A DNA stretch of 64,000 nucleotides from Paragordius varius (Eukaryota; Nematomorpha): the NCBI GenBank assembly GCA_964247055.1, contig OZ176057.1, positions 4,092,001-4,156,000 of the forward strand. The letters run 5' to 3'. This document shows, one piece after another, positions 1 to 11,886 of this stretch. Every line of letters starts with the position of its first letter. Position 1 is the first letter of the stretch. A program made the position numbers and the translations under genes. Under the pieces are notes generated by a model, which was given only the letters and a program-made list of their open reading frames with translations, searched no databases and was not told the origin of the DNA.

Positions 1-794
1 CTTGTATATAAAATAAAACAAAAATTTTATATTTTATTTTAGCATTTTTTGTCTATCTGGTTTATGAGTGTATAAAAAATTTATACTGTTTTATTTTGGA
101 ATTTTAGATGAGAGGTAATTTTAAAGTATATAATTTTGCAAAATAGGATTTAAAATAATGGAAAATTAATCAACGATCCGTACAAATCACAATACAAATA
201 TTAAAGACTTGTTACAAGAATTTGTAAGGATCGTTGGTTAATAATCCACTAATTTAAATCCTATTTTTCATTATTTATATATTTTATAAATCGCATTCAT
301 GTAAGATTCCAAATAAAACAGTTTAATTTTTTAAACACTCACAAACCAGATGACAAAAAATGTATAAAAAACAATATTTTTTGGTTTTATTTTAATATAT
401 AAGTTTTTTACTGAATAAATATGGGTGTTAAGATTTTAATAGTGAGTTTAGCTAGTAAATATATATTAATATATTTTCATTAAATATTTTTTGTCTTTTA
501 AGAGTGATAAAAGAAAAACGCCATCTTTTGACCTAAAATTTTATATATAGAAACCCAAACTATATGATTAGGCTATATATATTAAAAATATAATAATAAA
601 CGATAAAATTTCAGATTTTATCATTATTTTTTGAATTATCCTTAATTATCTCTAATTTTCACTTTTGCCCGATTTCGATTTTCTCTCAATATTTCAAAAA
701 CTAGGTTGTCAAATAATTTTTTTACGGCAAATGAATACGCATAAGCTATCTCATGAAAAAAATTTTTTTTTTACCCTGTTTTTTGTGCACAGTG
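1..794. mobile_element. Long-palindrome (foldback) element, copy 1, cut by window start
   Basis: Imperfect palindrome centred near position 213: text at about 40-210 recurs reverse-complemented at about 215-390, and 500-794 matches both arms of the element at 30435-31660. The right end reads GTGCACAGTG and is followed by TA, which suggests a TA-target (Tc1/mariner-like) insertion into a TA-rich site. The left arm runs out of the window, so roughly 400 bp are missing. No open frame of note lies inside; it looks like a non-autonomous element with very long terminal inverted repeats. Confidence 0.75.
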
Positions 795-874
795 TATATA
801 TATAAATATGTATATAAATAAATATGTCTATATATAGTAAAATTTTATATTATACATACAAAATGTAAAACAGC

Positions 875-875
<1 letters not shown>

Positions 876-908
<33 letters not shown>
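876..908. repeat. (TA)n microsatellite
   Basis: Pure TA dinucleotide run. Similar runs occur near 1736-1760, 3736-3760, 23230-23268, 30405-30434, 50386-50410, 52212-52240, 54787-54830 and 61459-61487; several flank or lie inside transposon copies. Confidence 0.9.
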
Positions 909-910
<2 letters not shown>

Positions 911-1576
911 CGGATAAAAAAGAAACTCAATAAAAAATATTTCAAAATCATAATTATTTGGTTAATGTAGAAATTAAACTTTAATTAAGTATGGTTCCTA
1001 AAAATATTTGTCGCTCGGAAAGTTCATTAAATGTCTGAAAAAATATAAATTTATTCACAGTTTATGTTCACAATTTCAATTTTTTTATATTTTATATGTA
1101 TAATAAAATCGCTTTGGCGTAGTTAACTGTAAATATAATCGAGTAAGGGTAGCCAAAATTAATCTTACTTTTGTACCACCTATAAATTTCAATAATATCT
1201 CCCACTAAATTTATTATTTTAAATCTAAGTTTACCAAAAATCTCTCTGTTTTATAGATAATACGCATTGTGAAAATTATTATAAAGAGCCAAATTTTAAA
1301 ATAGTTTATTTTTTTTAACCCAATCTACATACATAGTTCTATGGACTACCTCCAATTTTTATACGGTAACGAGAGCTTTTGTAGCCCATTTTGGTATTCT
1401 TTTTCAAAAATGTAACTAATAACAATGAAAAATGTCATACATGGTATTATATTTGAATAATCTTTTATCCATTCACACTATCGTTATGGCTTAGATTAGT
1501 GCTAGTTACTGTAAAAAATAATTCGTATAAGTAATTATCAAATCAAATCAAATCAAATGCTCCTTTTTTATCACAG
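909..1576. other. AT-rich intergenic stretch, nothing recognised
   Basis: No open frame, hairpin or repeat copy that I can support, apart from a short (AATCA)n run at about 1540-1558. Confidence 0.5.
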
Positions 1577-1700
1577 ATGTTACCCAGAACCACCTCCTGA
1601 CGCTATGTTAGTATGCCTAGTTCGAGGTTGTTCGCACTGTGATGTTGTCGTTAGCAATGATGGAATTCCACTAACCTGCTTTTCAACTCTCCTACCTTAA
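1577..1700 (+). CDS. Possible terminal exon of an unrecognised gene
   Basis: A pyrimidine-rich tract ending TTTTTTATCACAG precedes a 41-codon open frame (1578-1700, TAA stop) whose base composition is clearly less AT-rich than its surroundings. The peptide begins CYPEPPPDAMLVCLVRGC and contains four further residues typical of folded protein rather than AT-rich noise (CSHCD, then TCFSTLLP). If real it is the last coding exon of a gene entering from the left, and the codon split at the acceptor would be phase 1. I recognise no family. It could equally be a fragment of a decayed gene or transposon; only transcript data would tell. Confidence 0.3.
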
Positions 1701-2122
1701 CCAGCATAAAATCGGACGCATTTCATATTTTTTGAATATATATATATATATATATATATAACTAATAAATTATAGCTAATACATTATTGATCGATCGGCA
1801 AAAATTATCATTTTAATAAATCAAACCGTTTAACTAAATCCAGCTTTCACACAAAAAGAAAACCGATTTAGGATATATTATTAAAACATCGGCTAATCCT
1901 GTACTAAACCCAAATGCATATTTTAGTTCCAAGATTTGTTTTATGCATAAATTGATATATATATATATAAAATATTTTGTAGTAAACTTGTAAAATTTTT
2001 AAAATGATTAATCCACTGTCTGTTTTTTTGTGATTTGCTGTATATGAGCTATGACGAAATTTCTGAATATAGTAATAAATTAATGGAAATTTTTGTTTTC
2101 CTATAATATACAATAAAATTCT

Positions 2123-2373
2123 TATACGGACAAAACGTAAAAATATAAAGATAATTATTTTTTTCTAAAAGACAAGTCCATACTTTTTTAAACCCTAATT
2201 TTCCTAAATAAGATATTTAATAATAAATGTAATATATTGAATTGACTGAGATACCAATATACATCTTAATTATACACCCATTTATAATTTATATTTTAAA
2301 AGATGGAGTTTAAAAAAGTGTGGTTTTCTTTTGAAAAAAAATTGTTTTAACATTTTTACGTTTTGTCCGTATA
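2123..2373. mobile_element. MITE with TATACGGACAAAACG terminal inverted repeats, copy 1
   Basis: The left end TATACGGACAAAACGTAAAA is mirrored by the right end TTTTACGTTTTGTCCGTATA, a near-perfect inverted repeat of over 20 bp. The interior is also partly palindromic (the AAAGACAAGTCCATAC zone against the GTGTGGTTTTCTTTTG zone). Length is 251 bp with no coding capacity. A diverged second copy lies at 22815-23051. The TA at each end suggests a Tc1/mariner-type source, which is inference. Confidence 0.8.
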
Positions 2374-3728
2374 ATATTAATTTTTATTTTAAAAGAAATA
2401 ATTACATAAAAACCATCTATTGCTGGTAATGATTTATGCATAACATATTAATTAAAGCTATTATTGGTCATTTCATTTTAATTGGGTTAATTTTCATATC
2501 TATTGCCATGTATAAGATTTTTTGTTTTTTACCTATTAAAATGTTGAGAAAAAAACTTAGTTATTATTTATCTAATTCAATTAAAAATTCATATATGACA
2601 ATAGACATACAATTTAAAAAAAATAGCTCAGAAACACCGTAATAACTAAATAATAGACTTTAATGTATTTGAGTTTTAGCTAATAATTAGGTACTTTAAC
2701 TATTTCCATAATTTTTGATATGTCACCTTTGGGTGATTATCTGAGAGTAAAATTTAAATAGATTTAACATTTGGTACATATGCAGGTACTTTTTAAATAC
2801 GTATATATCCAAAAAAATTGAGGGAAATAATTTAGGACCACAAAAATAAAAGAAAGTAATATTGAATTTTGAATGTTACCCTTATTAGCCCACAGTATTA
2901 ATTTGGAGTTGTGCGTTGGAATTTATTTTATGGTCTAGTTTAATAAACACAAACGCTTTGTCTATTATTAGAGGGGGGATTGCAAATTGAGATACTGACA
3001 AAAATACCCCTTTAATGTAACTTCTAGGCCAGAAAATAAATTTTGATTAATAATAAAAAACTTATTCAAAGCCTTTCGTTTTCCATATGATTGTAAGTTA
3101 TTACCATAAAACAAGATATAACTGTTACGGGTTGAATATCTAATTATATATAGTCTATTCTGCAAGTCCGTAAGTTAATCTTTAGAATAGTTTCGAATTT
3201 TCATTTGCTATACTTTTTTAAACAATTATATTTCAACATCATCATTATCATCAAATAATTTATTTATTGATTATATTTTTCGTATATTTAAGATTTAAAA
3301 TTTTTTATGTTACATAATATATAAATAAGACAATCAAATTTTGTAGATTTCTACCAAATATAAATTATAAAATATATGGGAAAATTAAATTATATTAACC
3401 AATACATCTCCCAATAATTCCACTTGATTTATGGATTACAGTTAGCTATTATAATTATATGCCATAATTAGTTTAATAAATATTTATGGAATTTTTATGC
3501 AAATAATTCAAAAAATGTGTTTAACTTTAATATTTCTTCTTGTTTATTCAAACCTTTTTTTACAAAAAAAATATTTCCCAGACCTCATTTTATATATGCC
3601 TTTTTAATAGTTTGCTTATTATGGTGGCTGGCTTGTGAAATTTGAGTTAATCTTTTGCAATAAATTAGGTTTCACTTTTAATCTGTAACAAATATTTAGA
3701 TTTATTATTATTATAAATTTTAATTAAA

Positions 3729-3759
<31 letters not shown>

Positions 3760-5119
3760 AGTATTCTTGAAAAGTATAATAAACTTTAAAAAATTATGTG
3801 AATTTAATTTAAGTAAAAAAACTAATGAAATACAGAAACTGGTTAGAGATTTATATCGATTTTTGCGATATATATATATAAATTGTATGCTAAAGTAATG
3901 TGGAAAAGTAATTTTAAAGTTAATGAATGATACATAGGAAAGGTTTTACAAGTAGATTTTGGATTCGTTCGTCTAAAAAATAAATGTACTACCTAGGGTT
4001 GTGCATTTGACTGCTTTTTCAAAAAAGTCCGGTTAGACTCGGTCAGACCATGGCCATGACCACGGTCATGACCACTTTACCTAAGTAAATACATGTGATA
4101 TTGGATTGTAAAATAATGTTCGAACAACACTTGGGTTTTACTAATAGTGTCAAGTTTTTTCTTAATTATATATAATACATTTTTTTATATTTACATTATT
4201 TTCAATCAAATTTAATCAAAATTTTTTAAATAAATTTGCCACATTCTTGTGGCCTCCTGAATCTTCAAATTTATAGCTTTTGATATAGGATATTTCAGAT
4301 AAAATTTTAATTGTTTTACACTTTCTTTCATCATTGAAATATCCAATTATAATTTCTTTTTACATTTTATTGGTTCATATATATAGAATAATCGCATATT
4401 TGAAAAATGCTTGATTGTTTTCAAAATAGGATGTGCTAAATGTTAATGCTATAAAAATGCATGTTTAACAATTTTATATTGCTAAATATATATATTTTAA
4501 CTTATATTATATACTTGTGTGAAATCAACTCAACAAACTAGGCTCAGAATACCTTTTATAGTTAAATAAAAAGTATTTGTTTGTATGTTTCCAGAAAATT
4601 AGGTTGAAATACAATATTTTTGAATCAAAAATATAGCTGACTAAATAGAATAATATATTTTAATTATTAATTTTGACTGGGTATACAAGTTGTTTTTAAA
4701 TTGTTGACCGACTTTTACAATTTTTATACAGATGAGTGCGATTGCTAAATAATGCATTACGAAAAACATTTAACGATCAAATTAAAGATATATAGAATTT
4801 TTCACATTATTAATCGAATTTAGATAGAATGAATATTTTTTGCTTAAAACACACTTGTACTGTGTAGTTATGGAAGCATGCATCCCCTACGACCGGTGTT
4901 TATTGTCGTTTGAAGCCATAATTGAAATTAAGTGGTTATAATTACCTCATAAATACATTGTTTAGTCTGGAATCATTTAGATGGGATAATCCAAGGGTTA
5001 ATTTTTATAATGTGCGCTTAACTATAATTATTTACACAAACACATAAGACTATTTATGGATTCAAATGTTCATATATCTCTTCTAAAAACTGAAATTTTT
5101 AAAATTATTTAGATAACTT
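2374..5119. other. AT-rich intergenic DNA
   Basis: Only short chance frames. One small patch at about 4000-4075 is GC-richer, starts TAGGGTTGTGCA and contains GGCCATGACC / GGTCATGACC inverted repeats; it resembles a transposon end, but no partner end was found. Confidence 0.5.
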
Positions 5120-5127
5120 AATTTTTC

Positions 5128-5204
5128 TTTTGCGAAAAAGTTTTCACGGGAGAAGCGCTTAAACAAAGGAGACATGTTGGAATGCTGAATGTTTGGTAGA
5201 TATT
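5128..5204 (+). pseudogene. Coding-like relic sharing a motif with 6400-6450
   Basis: An open stretch on + reads CEKVFTGEALKQRRH then VGMLNVW before a stop. A related stretch at about 6396-6450 reads LQNNFTGEAFNTK on the same strand, and the two DNA stretches match over about 28 bp. This suggests two decayed copies of one coding unit. The family is not recognised and the whole call could be wrong. Confidence 0.25.
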
Positions 5205-5393
5205 AAAATAATAGAAAATTTCTTATATTAAGAGTCAGTAATATTGTATTACGGAAAATGACTTCCACATAATCACGCTCGCCGCTTTCATAAATGAAAT
5301 ACAAAATCATTATTAAGCTTAAATGAGCTTACACAATTCCCCAAAAATAAGCCAACATTACATTATTAAAAACATGTATATTTATATCTAGAT

Positions 5394-5635
5394 CAGGGGT
5401 GTCTAACACAAATGGCACGGGGCTGCTATATATTCATAGGCATTTATAAATAATTTATTAGGTTTGTAACGTATTACTGATTTAAACATAAAACAATTTT
5501 CACTAGTTTTTGCCTATTAGGTAGGCTTATGAAATAATTATTTAAGTAATATCAATTTTAAGATGTTTCAAACATATTTTTGCAATTCATGGGCTCCCAA
5601 TTTTTTTCCAGGCCTTACATACAGTCTCAGACGCC
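5394..5635. mobile_element. hAT-type MITE or terminal fragment
   Basis: Begins CAGGGGTGTCTAACACAAAT, the same end as the full hAT element at 61391, and sits directly after ATCTAGAT, a typical hAT target. The other end is only tentatively placed near AGTCTCAGACGCC, and I see no matching duplication there, so the copy is probably truncated or rearranged. Confidence 0.5.
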
Positions 5636-5814
5636 GCATGTAACCCTCCAAAAAAAACGATATTTATATACAATGTAATTACAAAGAAACTCATAAACTA
5701 ATCAAAAATAAGGGGCTAAATCTCGATTAATTTACAAGCGAAATAATACCATGTGCAATTTTTCAGGCCATAAAAAGTTTTTCGTATTGTTAAAAATAAC
5801 TTATATTAGCATTT

Positions 5815-6581
5815 TTAAAGAGATTGAGGTTTTACCCAGAGGTAAAGAAGTATTATAGGAGTATTACACTTAACTAAACCATTATTGAATTCATATTGTT
5901 TGATAGGCAGATTCTTAACCCCCGCTTTGTTATATGGTGCGCAACGGCTTATAATCAATAGAAAAAGCGCAAAAGATAATTTTAAAACAAAAACGTATCC
6001 AAAATTTATCAATGAATCCATGTTCTCTCATTTTTAATATGCTCATCAATTTATATTTTGTGACTTAGTTCTTATTCAAAAGGTGACTTACACGTGATGG
6101 GAAACAAAACACCTAGTTCATTAAAAAACTTGCTCACCGTCGCTAAGCGCATTAAAGAAAAAAATATACACACATTTTCCGGAAAAGCTTGCCAGAATTT
6201 CGTTTTGATAAATATATGTATATAGGAGGTAAATAGGGCATCACTTAATGACGAGATCATAAAATATTTAGGATTGAGCATAATCGGTTCATTATTAATG
6301 GGAAATGTAGAAGGCTGCTGGAAATAGCGATATAGCTTAGACCTGCGTCTATAATAAATACATGAATTTGAAGAAATAGTGCATAATTTGTGGGAACTTA
6401 GTTTCTTGCAAAATAATTTTACAGGGGAAGCATTTAATACAAAGGCTGATTCACAGTAGCTCGGCTGTGTTCGGTGCATCCATAAACAAACTATAAAATT
6501 TTTTGGAATGTGAATAATCCCCGTTTCGGAGAAAATTGTGTGAGAAACACGATCATTTAACATTTTTTTAAGTAAGATCAA
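5815..6581 (+). pseudogene. Decayed coding-like region, family unknown
   Basis: This stretch is less AT-rich than its neighbours and carries several short open pieces on +, separated by stops: one starting MGNKTPSSLKNLLTVAKR (from 6097), one with ASLNDEIIKYLGLSIIGSLL (about 6239), and one with FEEIVHNLWELSFLQNNF (about 6369). The pieces use plausible codons but I could not join them with consensus splice sites. The opposite strand has one 169-codon open frame (6072-6581), which I take to be a shadow. It could be a degenerate gene, a decayed transposon gene or a gene with unusual introns. Confidence 0.25.
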
Positions 6582-6985
6582 AATTTTTTTTTAATTTTAC
6601 AAATATATTAAATTTACAGACCAAACGTAATAATATAATTACAAACACAGAGAAGCATACTTTTTGAACTTTTATTTTTTGTATTGTATGTTAAAAAACG
6701 TATATATTTCCATCACCAATTTACCCTTTTATTTTCATAATCTGTAAATGTGTTATATTTTGAAAAAAAAAAAATTATTTGTCTTATTTTACGTAGTGTC
6801 TGTAATTTTTATTTTTATTTTACCATGTATTTTACAGAATAGACAATAATATTAAATTTTGTCGCCTTTCTTTCCTTTTCGTTTTTAAATAGGCTATCTA
6901 TTGATTACACAATAACCCCTCATCAGATATCATGTGCTTAAAAATATATAAAAATGTTAATTGCTTTAAGCATATTCGATTTTAA

Positions 6986-7289
6986 AACTTCGATTTAAAT
7001 TGGGGTATATAAATACCCCAGACTAAATTTTAGTTAGGATTTTTAAAAACTGCTGAAGGAAACGGTCCAAATTAAAATTTATTTTTACCTTTCCGTTTAG
7101 CTTAAAATAAGTGATATTTTTGATTATTTTTTTTTATATGTTTGGTTAATAATGTTATATAAGTGCAAATATTTGCCATGGTTTCGATATTTTCCATTTT
7201 TTTAAATTTAATTTCAAACAGGCCTGGGGTATCCAACTACCCCAATTTGAATCGAAAGACTGAAATGAATGTGTTGTACATTTGTTGTG
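6986..7289. mobile_element. TTAA-flanked MITE, copy 1
   Basis: Flanked by TTAA at 6982-6985 and 7290-7293. Just inside each end lies the inverted pair CTTCGATTTAAATTGGGGTA and TACCCCAATTTGAATCGAAA. A second small hairpin (GGGGTA...TACCCC) follows the left end. Copies 2 and 3 lie at 19513-20081 and about 55604-56130; this 304-bp copy lacks the centre that the others have. TTAA duplications are the hallmark of piggyBac-type insertion, but no transposase is present here. Confidence 0.75.
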
Positions 7290-8028
7290 TTAAAGGCTAG
7301 AAGTTAGGTCAAAAATTATTATCATTAATTATTATACATACAATTTTTCCATAATCACTGTCAGCCCGGGCAGGAGAGTGTTAAAGCCTTCACATATCCA
7401 GAAACAATTTAAATCCTTACCCTTTAATAAAAAGAAAAAAAGAGACTCTAAACTGTATTTTTTTTAATTATTATACACGACACGTTAAGGTGTTGTATAT
7501 ATAAATAGATAAAACGAAAAAATATATAGGATATAATATTTATCCAAAAAATTAAAATTAATTGGATAATCTATTGCAATGAAAAATCTCTTCCATTCTG
7601 TTTTTCCATAAAGCACAATCTCTATTTTTTGTCTCCCTCTAAAAATCTTTTTTACGATAGGTTTTTCCTCCCTCATTATTTTTTTTATTAAAAATGATAA
7701 GTTTTATATGTTTTAAAAGTTTTATTGTTATTATTAGTATTGTTATAACAAAATATAAAATAGATAATATTTACATACACACATCTTATCGATTCTCTTA
7801 AACACTGTATGTAATAAAGTACAAAAAAATTGATTTTTAGTTTTTTCATAATTTACTTGACTAACATAAAAAACTCTTTATTTTTGGCAATATTAATAAA
7901 CATATTATGGTTGTAATAAAACCACAAATGGCGAAACACGAGGAATACCAATTCGAGATTTATGTTTATAAGATATCCTTGCACATGTCTTGTACGCAAC
8001 TCAAAATGATTAGTTAATTTAATGTGCA
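7290..8028. other. Upstream region of the HCN gene
   Basis: AT-rich, with no gene or repeat copy recognised. It should contain the promoter and 5' untranslated region of isoform a, but I see no element I would call. CAGCCCGGGCAGGAG at about 7362-7376 is an isolated GC-rich palindrome. Confidence 0.4.
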
Positions 8029-9149
8029 ATGCAAAAGAATACGCCAGCCCAAAATAATTCTGAAGGCCTGAATAAGTTTCCATCAAATAATCATGCTGTT
8101 TCAAGCTCTGATAGATCCCCTTTTTGGAAAAACTTAAGAGAGGAAATTAAAAAAATCGGGGAAGATGTATCAGGAAAATCTTTAACGCGCGAAAGCAAAC
8201 GGTCAGAACCTGATATTGCTATAGATGGTTTACAATACGGATTCAAATCACCCCTCCAAATGTTAAACCAAAACAATGGTCAAAATATTTCCAACGTATC
8301 GCTTTCTTCCGATAGTACCGATTCAAAATATGATCATACGCATGAAAAAGATGTGAAAAGTAGCGAAGATAGTATAAATGAAACAGATCCTATGTTATCC
8401 GCTAATACCTGTACTATTAATGATAACAACAACAAACAGATTGATAGGCAAAGAACATCACTCGAAACTCGAAAAACACATAAAAATGGCAACAACCTCA
8501 ACACTTTGTCATCTCGTACGAGTTTTCCCTTTTTAGGCGTCACTATTGGTAAAGGAAAACAAAATTTTGCTATGTTACGGAAATCAGATACTATCCGTAA
8601 AATACCCAAAAAAAGAGTTTTTACCTATAAGAGGGGAAGCAAAAATGATAAGGACTCTGTGACATATCAACAAACGCATGAACCAAGAACTTGGACCCCA
8701 GATTCTTATAATGATTTTGACGGGAATACAAGAAAATCAGGTGATGCAGAAACAGTAGACTCCATATCTATCTCAAAAACATTAGGTGCTATAAAAATGA
8801 ATCCATTACTCCATAACAATAATCATTTAGTTCATACAACTAGTCAAAACAGTTTATCCAATAATCCCAATCTCAATGCCAATATCAATTCCAAATATGG
8901 GAAAGCATCCCACATAAATTCGGGAAATACCAATAACACAAACAGTAATAGTAATTCAACGCTTTACATGATGTCCCACCATGATAAGAATGTGGCAACA
9001 GTCAAAACTTACATTAAATCCGTCTTCCAGCCTGCGGATAATAAGCTTGCGATCAAACTTTTTGGGTCTAAAAAGGCCGTCATGCAAGAACGAATGAGAC
9101 AAACCCAGTCTGGGCACAGTTGGGTCATACACCCCTGTTCACATTTCAG
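8029..9149 (+). CDS. Ih: HCN/Ih channel, exon 1a (isoform a N-terminus)
   Basis: First coding exon of a hyperpolarization-activated, cyclic-nucleotide-gated cation channel, a plasma-membrane tetramer that carries the pacemaker current Ih. The ATG at 8029 is the first in frame, with an in-frame TAA at 8020. Residues 1 to about 320 are hydrophilic, Ser/Asn-rich and probably disordered, as is usual for HCN N-termini. The last 50 residues form the HCN domain: IKLFGSKKAVMQERMRQTQS, then WVIHPCSHFR, which is close to the insect and crustacean form. The exon ends in TTCAG/GTAAAT, phase 2, and joins exon 2 as R-FYWD. Spliced to exons 2-8 it gives exactly 1,261 codons plus stop. Exon 1b at 13871 offers a different start with the same phase. 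Family assignment is secure; the symbol Ih is the arthropod name. Confidence 0.93.
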
Positions 9150-9663
9150 GTAAATTTTGTATAATATATGTTACATAAACGCTAAAACTGAATTATATAC
9201 AGTCGTGCTTGTCTTCAAATAGTGTTAATACCTAATGTTCAAAATCACTAAATTTATATATACAATTTCTATTCTACAGATTGCTTTAAATTGTCAATTA
9301 GGTTGTCTATTCTTCATTCTACACTTGATATCATTATTTCAAGGTTACTTAATTACTGATAATTAACATAAAAATTTTACCATTTTATTACATGAGTAAG
9401 TGAGAAATCATAATTCTCACGGGATTAATGATTTTTGCTCCATAGAGCTAACGTAGATGATCAATATATTAACTTATAATTAATTAGGAAATAGTAGATA
9501 AGCGAACCCAATTATTATAAAGAATCGACATCGTTAACATATTTGAAATATAATTTTAATTTATTTTTGCGTTAAACATATATTTTAACACTAATTTAAT
9601 ACACCCTATCTTCTTAGTAGCAAAATGCAAAGTAGACTTAAAATTCAATATATCCATTTACAC

Positions 9664-9900
9664 TTTGGAATCACCCTAAAATAAATTATGGATTGTTTAA
9701 GATAAAAAATTACCTAGATTTTTATGTATTCTTAAAAATTTGTTTAAAATCAAAATAGTACTGAAAAAATAATAAACAAAGCCATAAAGAATTTTATATT
9801 AATATTATTGTAGCCTGAAAACACATAATTTATTTTTAGTGGATTTGAATTGTTCAACGGTGAATTTGAATGAGGGGGAAATTGAATAATAAATGGTATA
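9664..9900. repeat. GGTGAATTTGAAT-ended repeat element, copy A
   Basis: An AT-rich body (AAAATTACCTAGATTTTTAT, then AATAGTACTGAAAAAATAAT) ends in GTGAATTTGAAT motifs. The same body and tail recur at 18845-19075 and, reverse-complemented, at 34715-35005, so this is a dispersed family. Boundaries are approximate. Confidence 0.6.
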
Positions 9901-10257
9901 TTTTAGGGGGAAGCAATATATTATTTTTTCTTAAATTTATATGGTCTATTTTGGTATAAAGAATTTTTTTGGCTTAAACAATATGTCGGTTATATTTGAT
10001 CAAAAAATTATTTATTTCTAAATAGCTTTTTTAATCGACAAGTTTCTCATCCAACATAAATTATTATTTTTTATATAAAAGATTTTGTCAACCTATATCT
10101 GTGTATAGTAATTAATAATTACAGTTATAAAAAACGGTCAAATTTAACCATTCTTAAATGTAAAATTTTGATGTTTTTAGTTTTGATATGTGCACTTACT
10201 TATTTATTTTAACTATTGTTTTGCTTAATACTGCATTAATTTTTATTTTTTACGAAA

Positions 10258-10706
10258 GAACATTTTGGGGTATTTTTTACCCCAGTTAAAATAAAAAACA
10301 AACTACTGTTTTGAAATTGTTGTGGTCAATATTTTATCAAAGCCTGTTCTTCTGTTTTAAATATACCAGTTTTTCTTCTACAGTATAAGATAGCTCCAAT
10401 CGAAATAAACTACCTTGATATCAATGAATATCAAGTCTTTGCTGGTGCTACCTGAAAGCTTTCTATAGTTAGTTTCCAGTTTCTAACCATAACATACATT
10501 TATTTACCAGTTATATCAATTTCAAAAAATTTATGGTGGCATAAATTTGAGGTGATTTTATTTACAATTTCAAGTTTATAAAATAAAATTTTGTATCATG
10601 AGCCCAAAAGCCAAAAAAGGCATATTTTTAATTTTGCCTCAATGATGAAAATATGAAGATATTTAAATTTTAAATCGCTCCGTATCAAACTACCCCAAAA
10701 AGTCAT
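10258..10706. mobile_element. MITE-like element with GGGGTA/TACCCC ends
   Basis: The left part has ATTTTGGGGTATTTTTTACC, a short hairpin. The right part has CAAACTACCCCAAAAAGTCA. The plan matches the TTAA family (a hairpin just inside one end, a single TACCCC at the other), but the sequence differs and I found no TTAA at the ends. A further related hairpin lies at 14500-14532 (GACTTTTTGGGGTTAG...TACCCC). Confidence 0.45.
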
Positions 10707-11532
10707 GTGTTTATCTGCCAAGATAGCATTTGTGAGAATTGTTCTTTAAAAAAAGATTCAAAAACCATTTTTTATTCCAGTTACACAGTTCAAATACCTT
10801 TCATATATTTTTATTTTAATAATGGAGATTAAGAGAAAACGATTATCTTATATTTTTGATGTGTTAATTATATTTAAAAAATTTGACGTATACGCTGCTA
10901 TCTGTTTAGACGCCCTATATAAGTTCTAATTAAATATTTTCTTGACAAATGTGATAATATATAATAGAGATATATAAACTTTACTACGTTTCATATTATC
11001 ATCATGCATTCGGATATTATGATCATTGTCCGATAATTATAAAAAGAATTTGGGAAAAATTCAACAACCGATACCAATAAAATATTTGGCTAGGTTAAAT
11101 TTGAACCAAAAAATGCAATTTTGCGGTATACGATCATATTTATCGATAAATTTATCCATATAATATTCACTAATTTGTATTAATTTATACAACGCTGATT
11201 ATGAACTTTTCCATAGAGTTCGATGAAAAAAAACGTCAAAAAATCATTTTTTTAGATTTAGGAATTTTTAAACCCCGCTAATTTTGGCTATTTAAAATAA
11301 AATGGAAAAAAAATTATATAATTATATATTTTGTCAATTATTATTGATTAGCATTAAAATCAAAAATCTTACTCTGAAAAAAGCGGTGCCAAATTTTTTA
11401 TATAAAAGAGCTGAAATGGCAATTTTGGGGCTACTAAACCTATATTTATCAAAAATTCTATTTTTTGATCATTTTTTTCGTGTGGATCTGCATATACTTT
11501 ATTAAAATTTAAAAACTTCCAATGATTTAGAT

Positions 11533-11886
11533 CAGAGGTGTTCACTACAAATAGTTTCACGGGCCGCAGTTTCAGCTCAAAAATATGGCAGCCATAGAAA
11601 AAAATTATAACAAATAACCACAGTTGAATATATTTCTGTGGGATGGAAAACCATTCAAGAAGTTAAGTTTATCATCGTGTCAGGTACCCTACCTGCCACA
11701 TCATGACCCTTTCAGAATGTTAATTAAATTAAATAGATATAATTCCAAATATATCATTTAAAAATAATATTATAACGTAAATCATGTAGATTATTTTACT
11801 ATATTCATTTAAGTTAATTTGTTTAATTATAAGCCGACAAAAAATTTTGGAGGGCCGCATGTGGCTTTCTGGCTGTGTGTCCGGCG
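11533..11886. mobile_element. hAT-type MITE
   Basis: The left end CAGAGGTGTTCACTACAAAT is followed by ACGGGCCGCAG. The right end carries GAGGGCCGCATGTGGC, then GTGTCCGGCGCCCCT. These inverted GGCCGC-containing ends match the other hAT copies in the window. It is preceded by ATTTAGAT; the right flank AGATATTA gives only a weak duplication. About 354 bp, with no transposase. Confidence 0.6.

Noticed and set aside
4000-4075. Possible hAT-like element end at TAGGGTTGTGCA
   Set aside because: No inverted partner and no flanking duplication found; only noted as a GC-richer patch.
6072-6581. 169-codon minus-strand frame
   Set aside because: The composition (Cys, Phe, Ile, Ser without pattern) looks like the antisense of a former coding strand, and the + strand pieces read more like protein.
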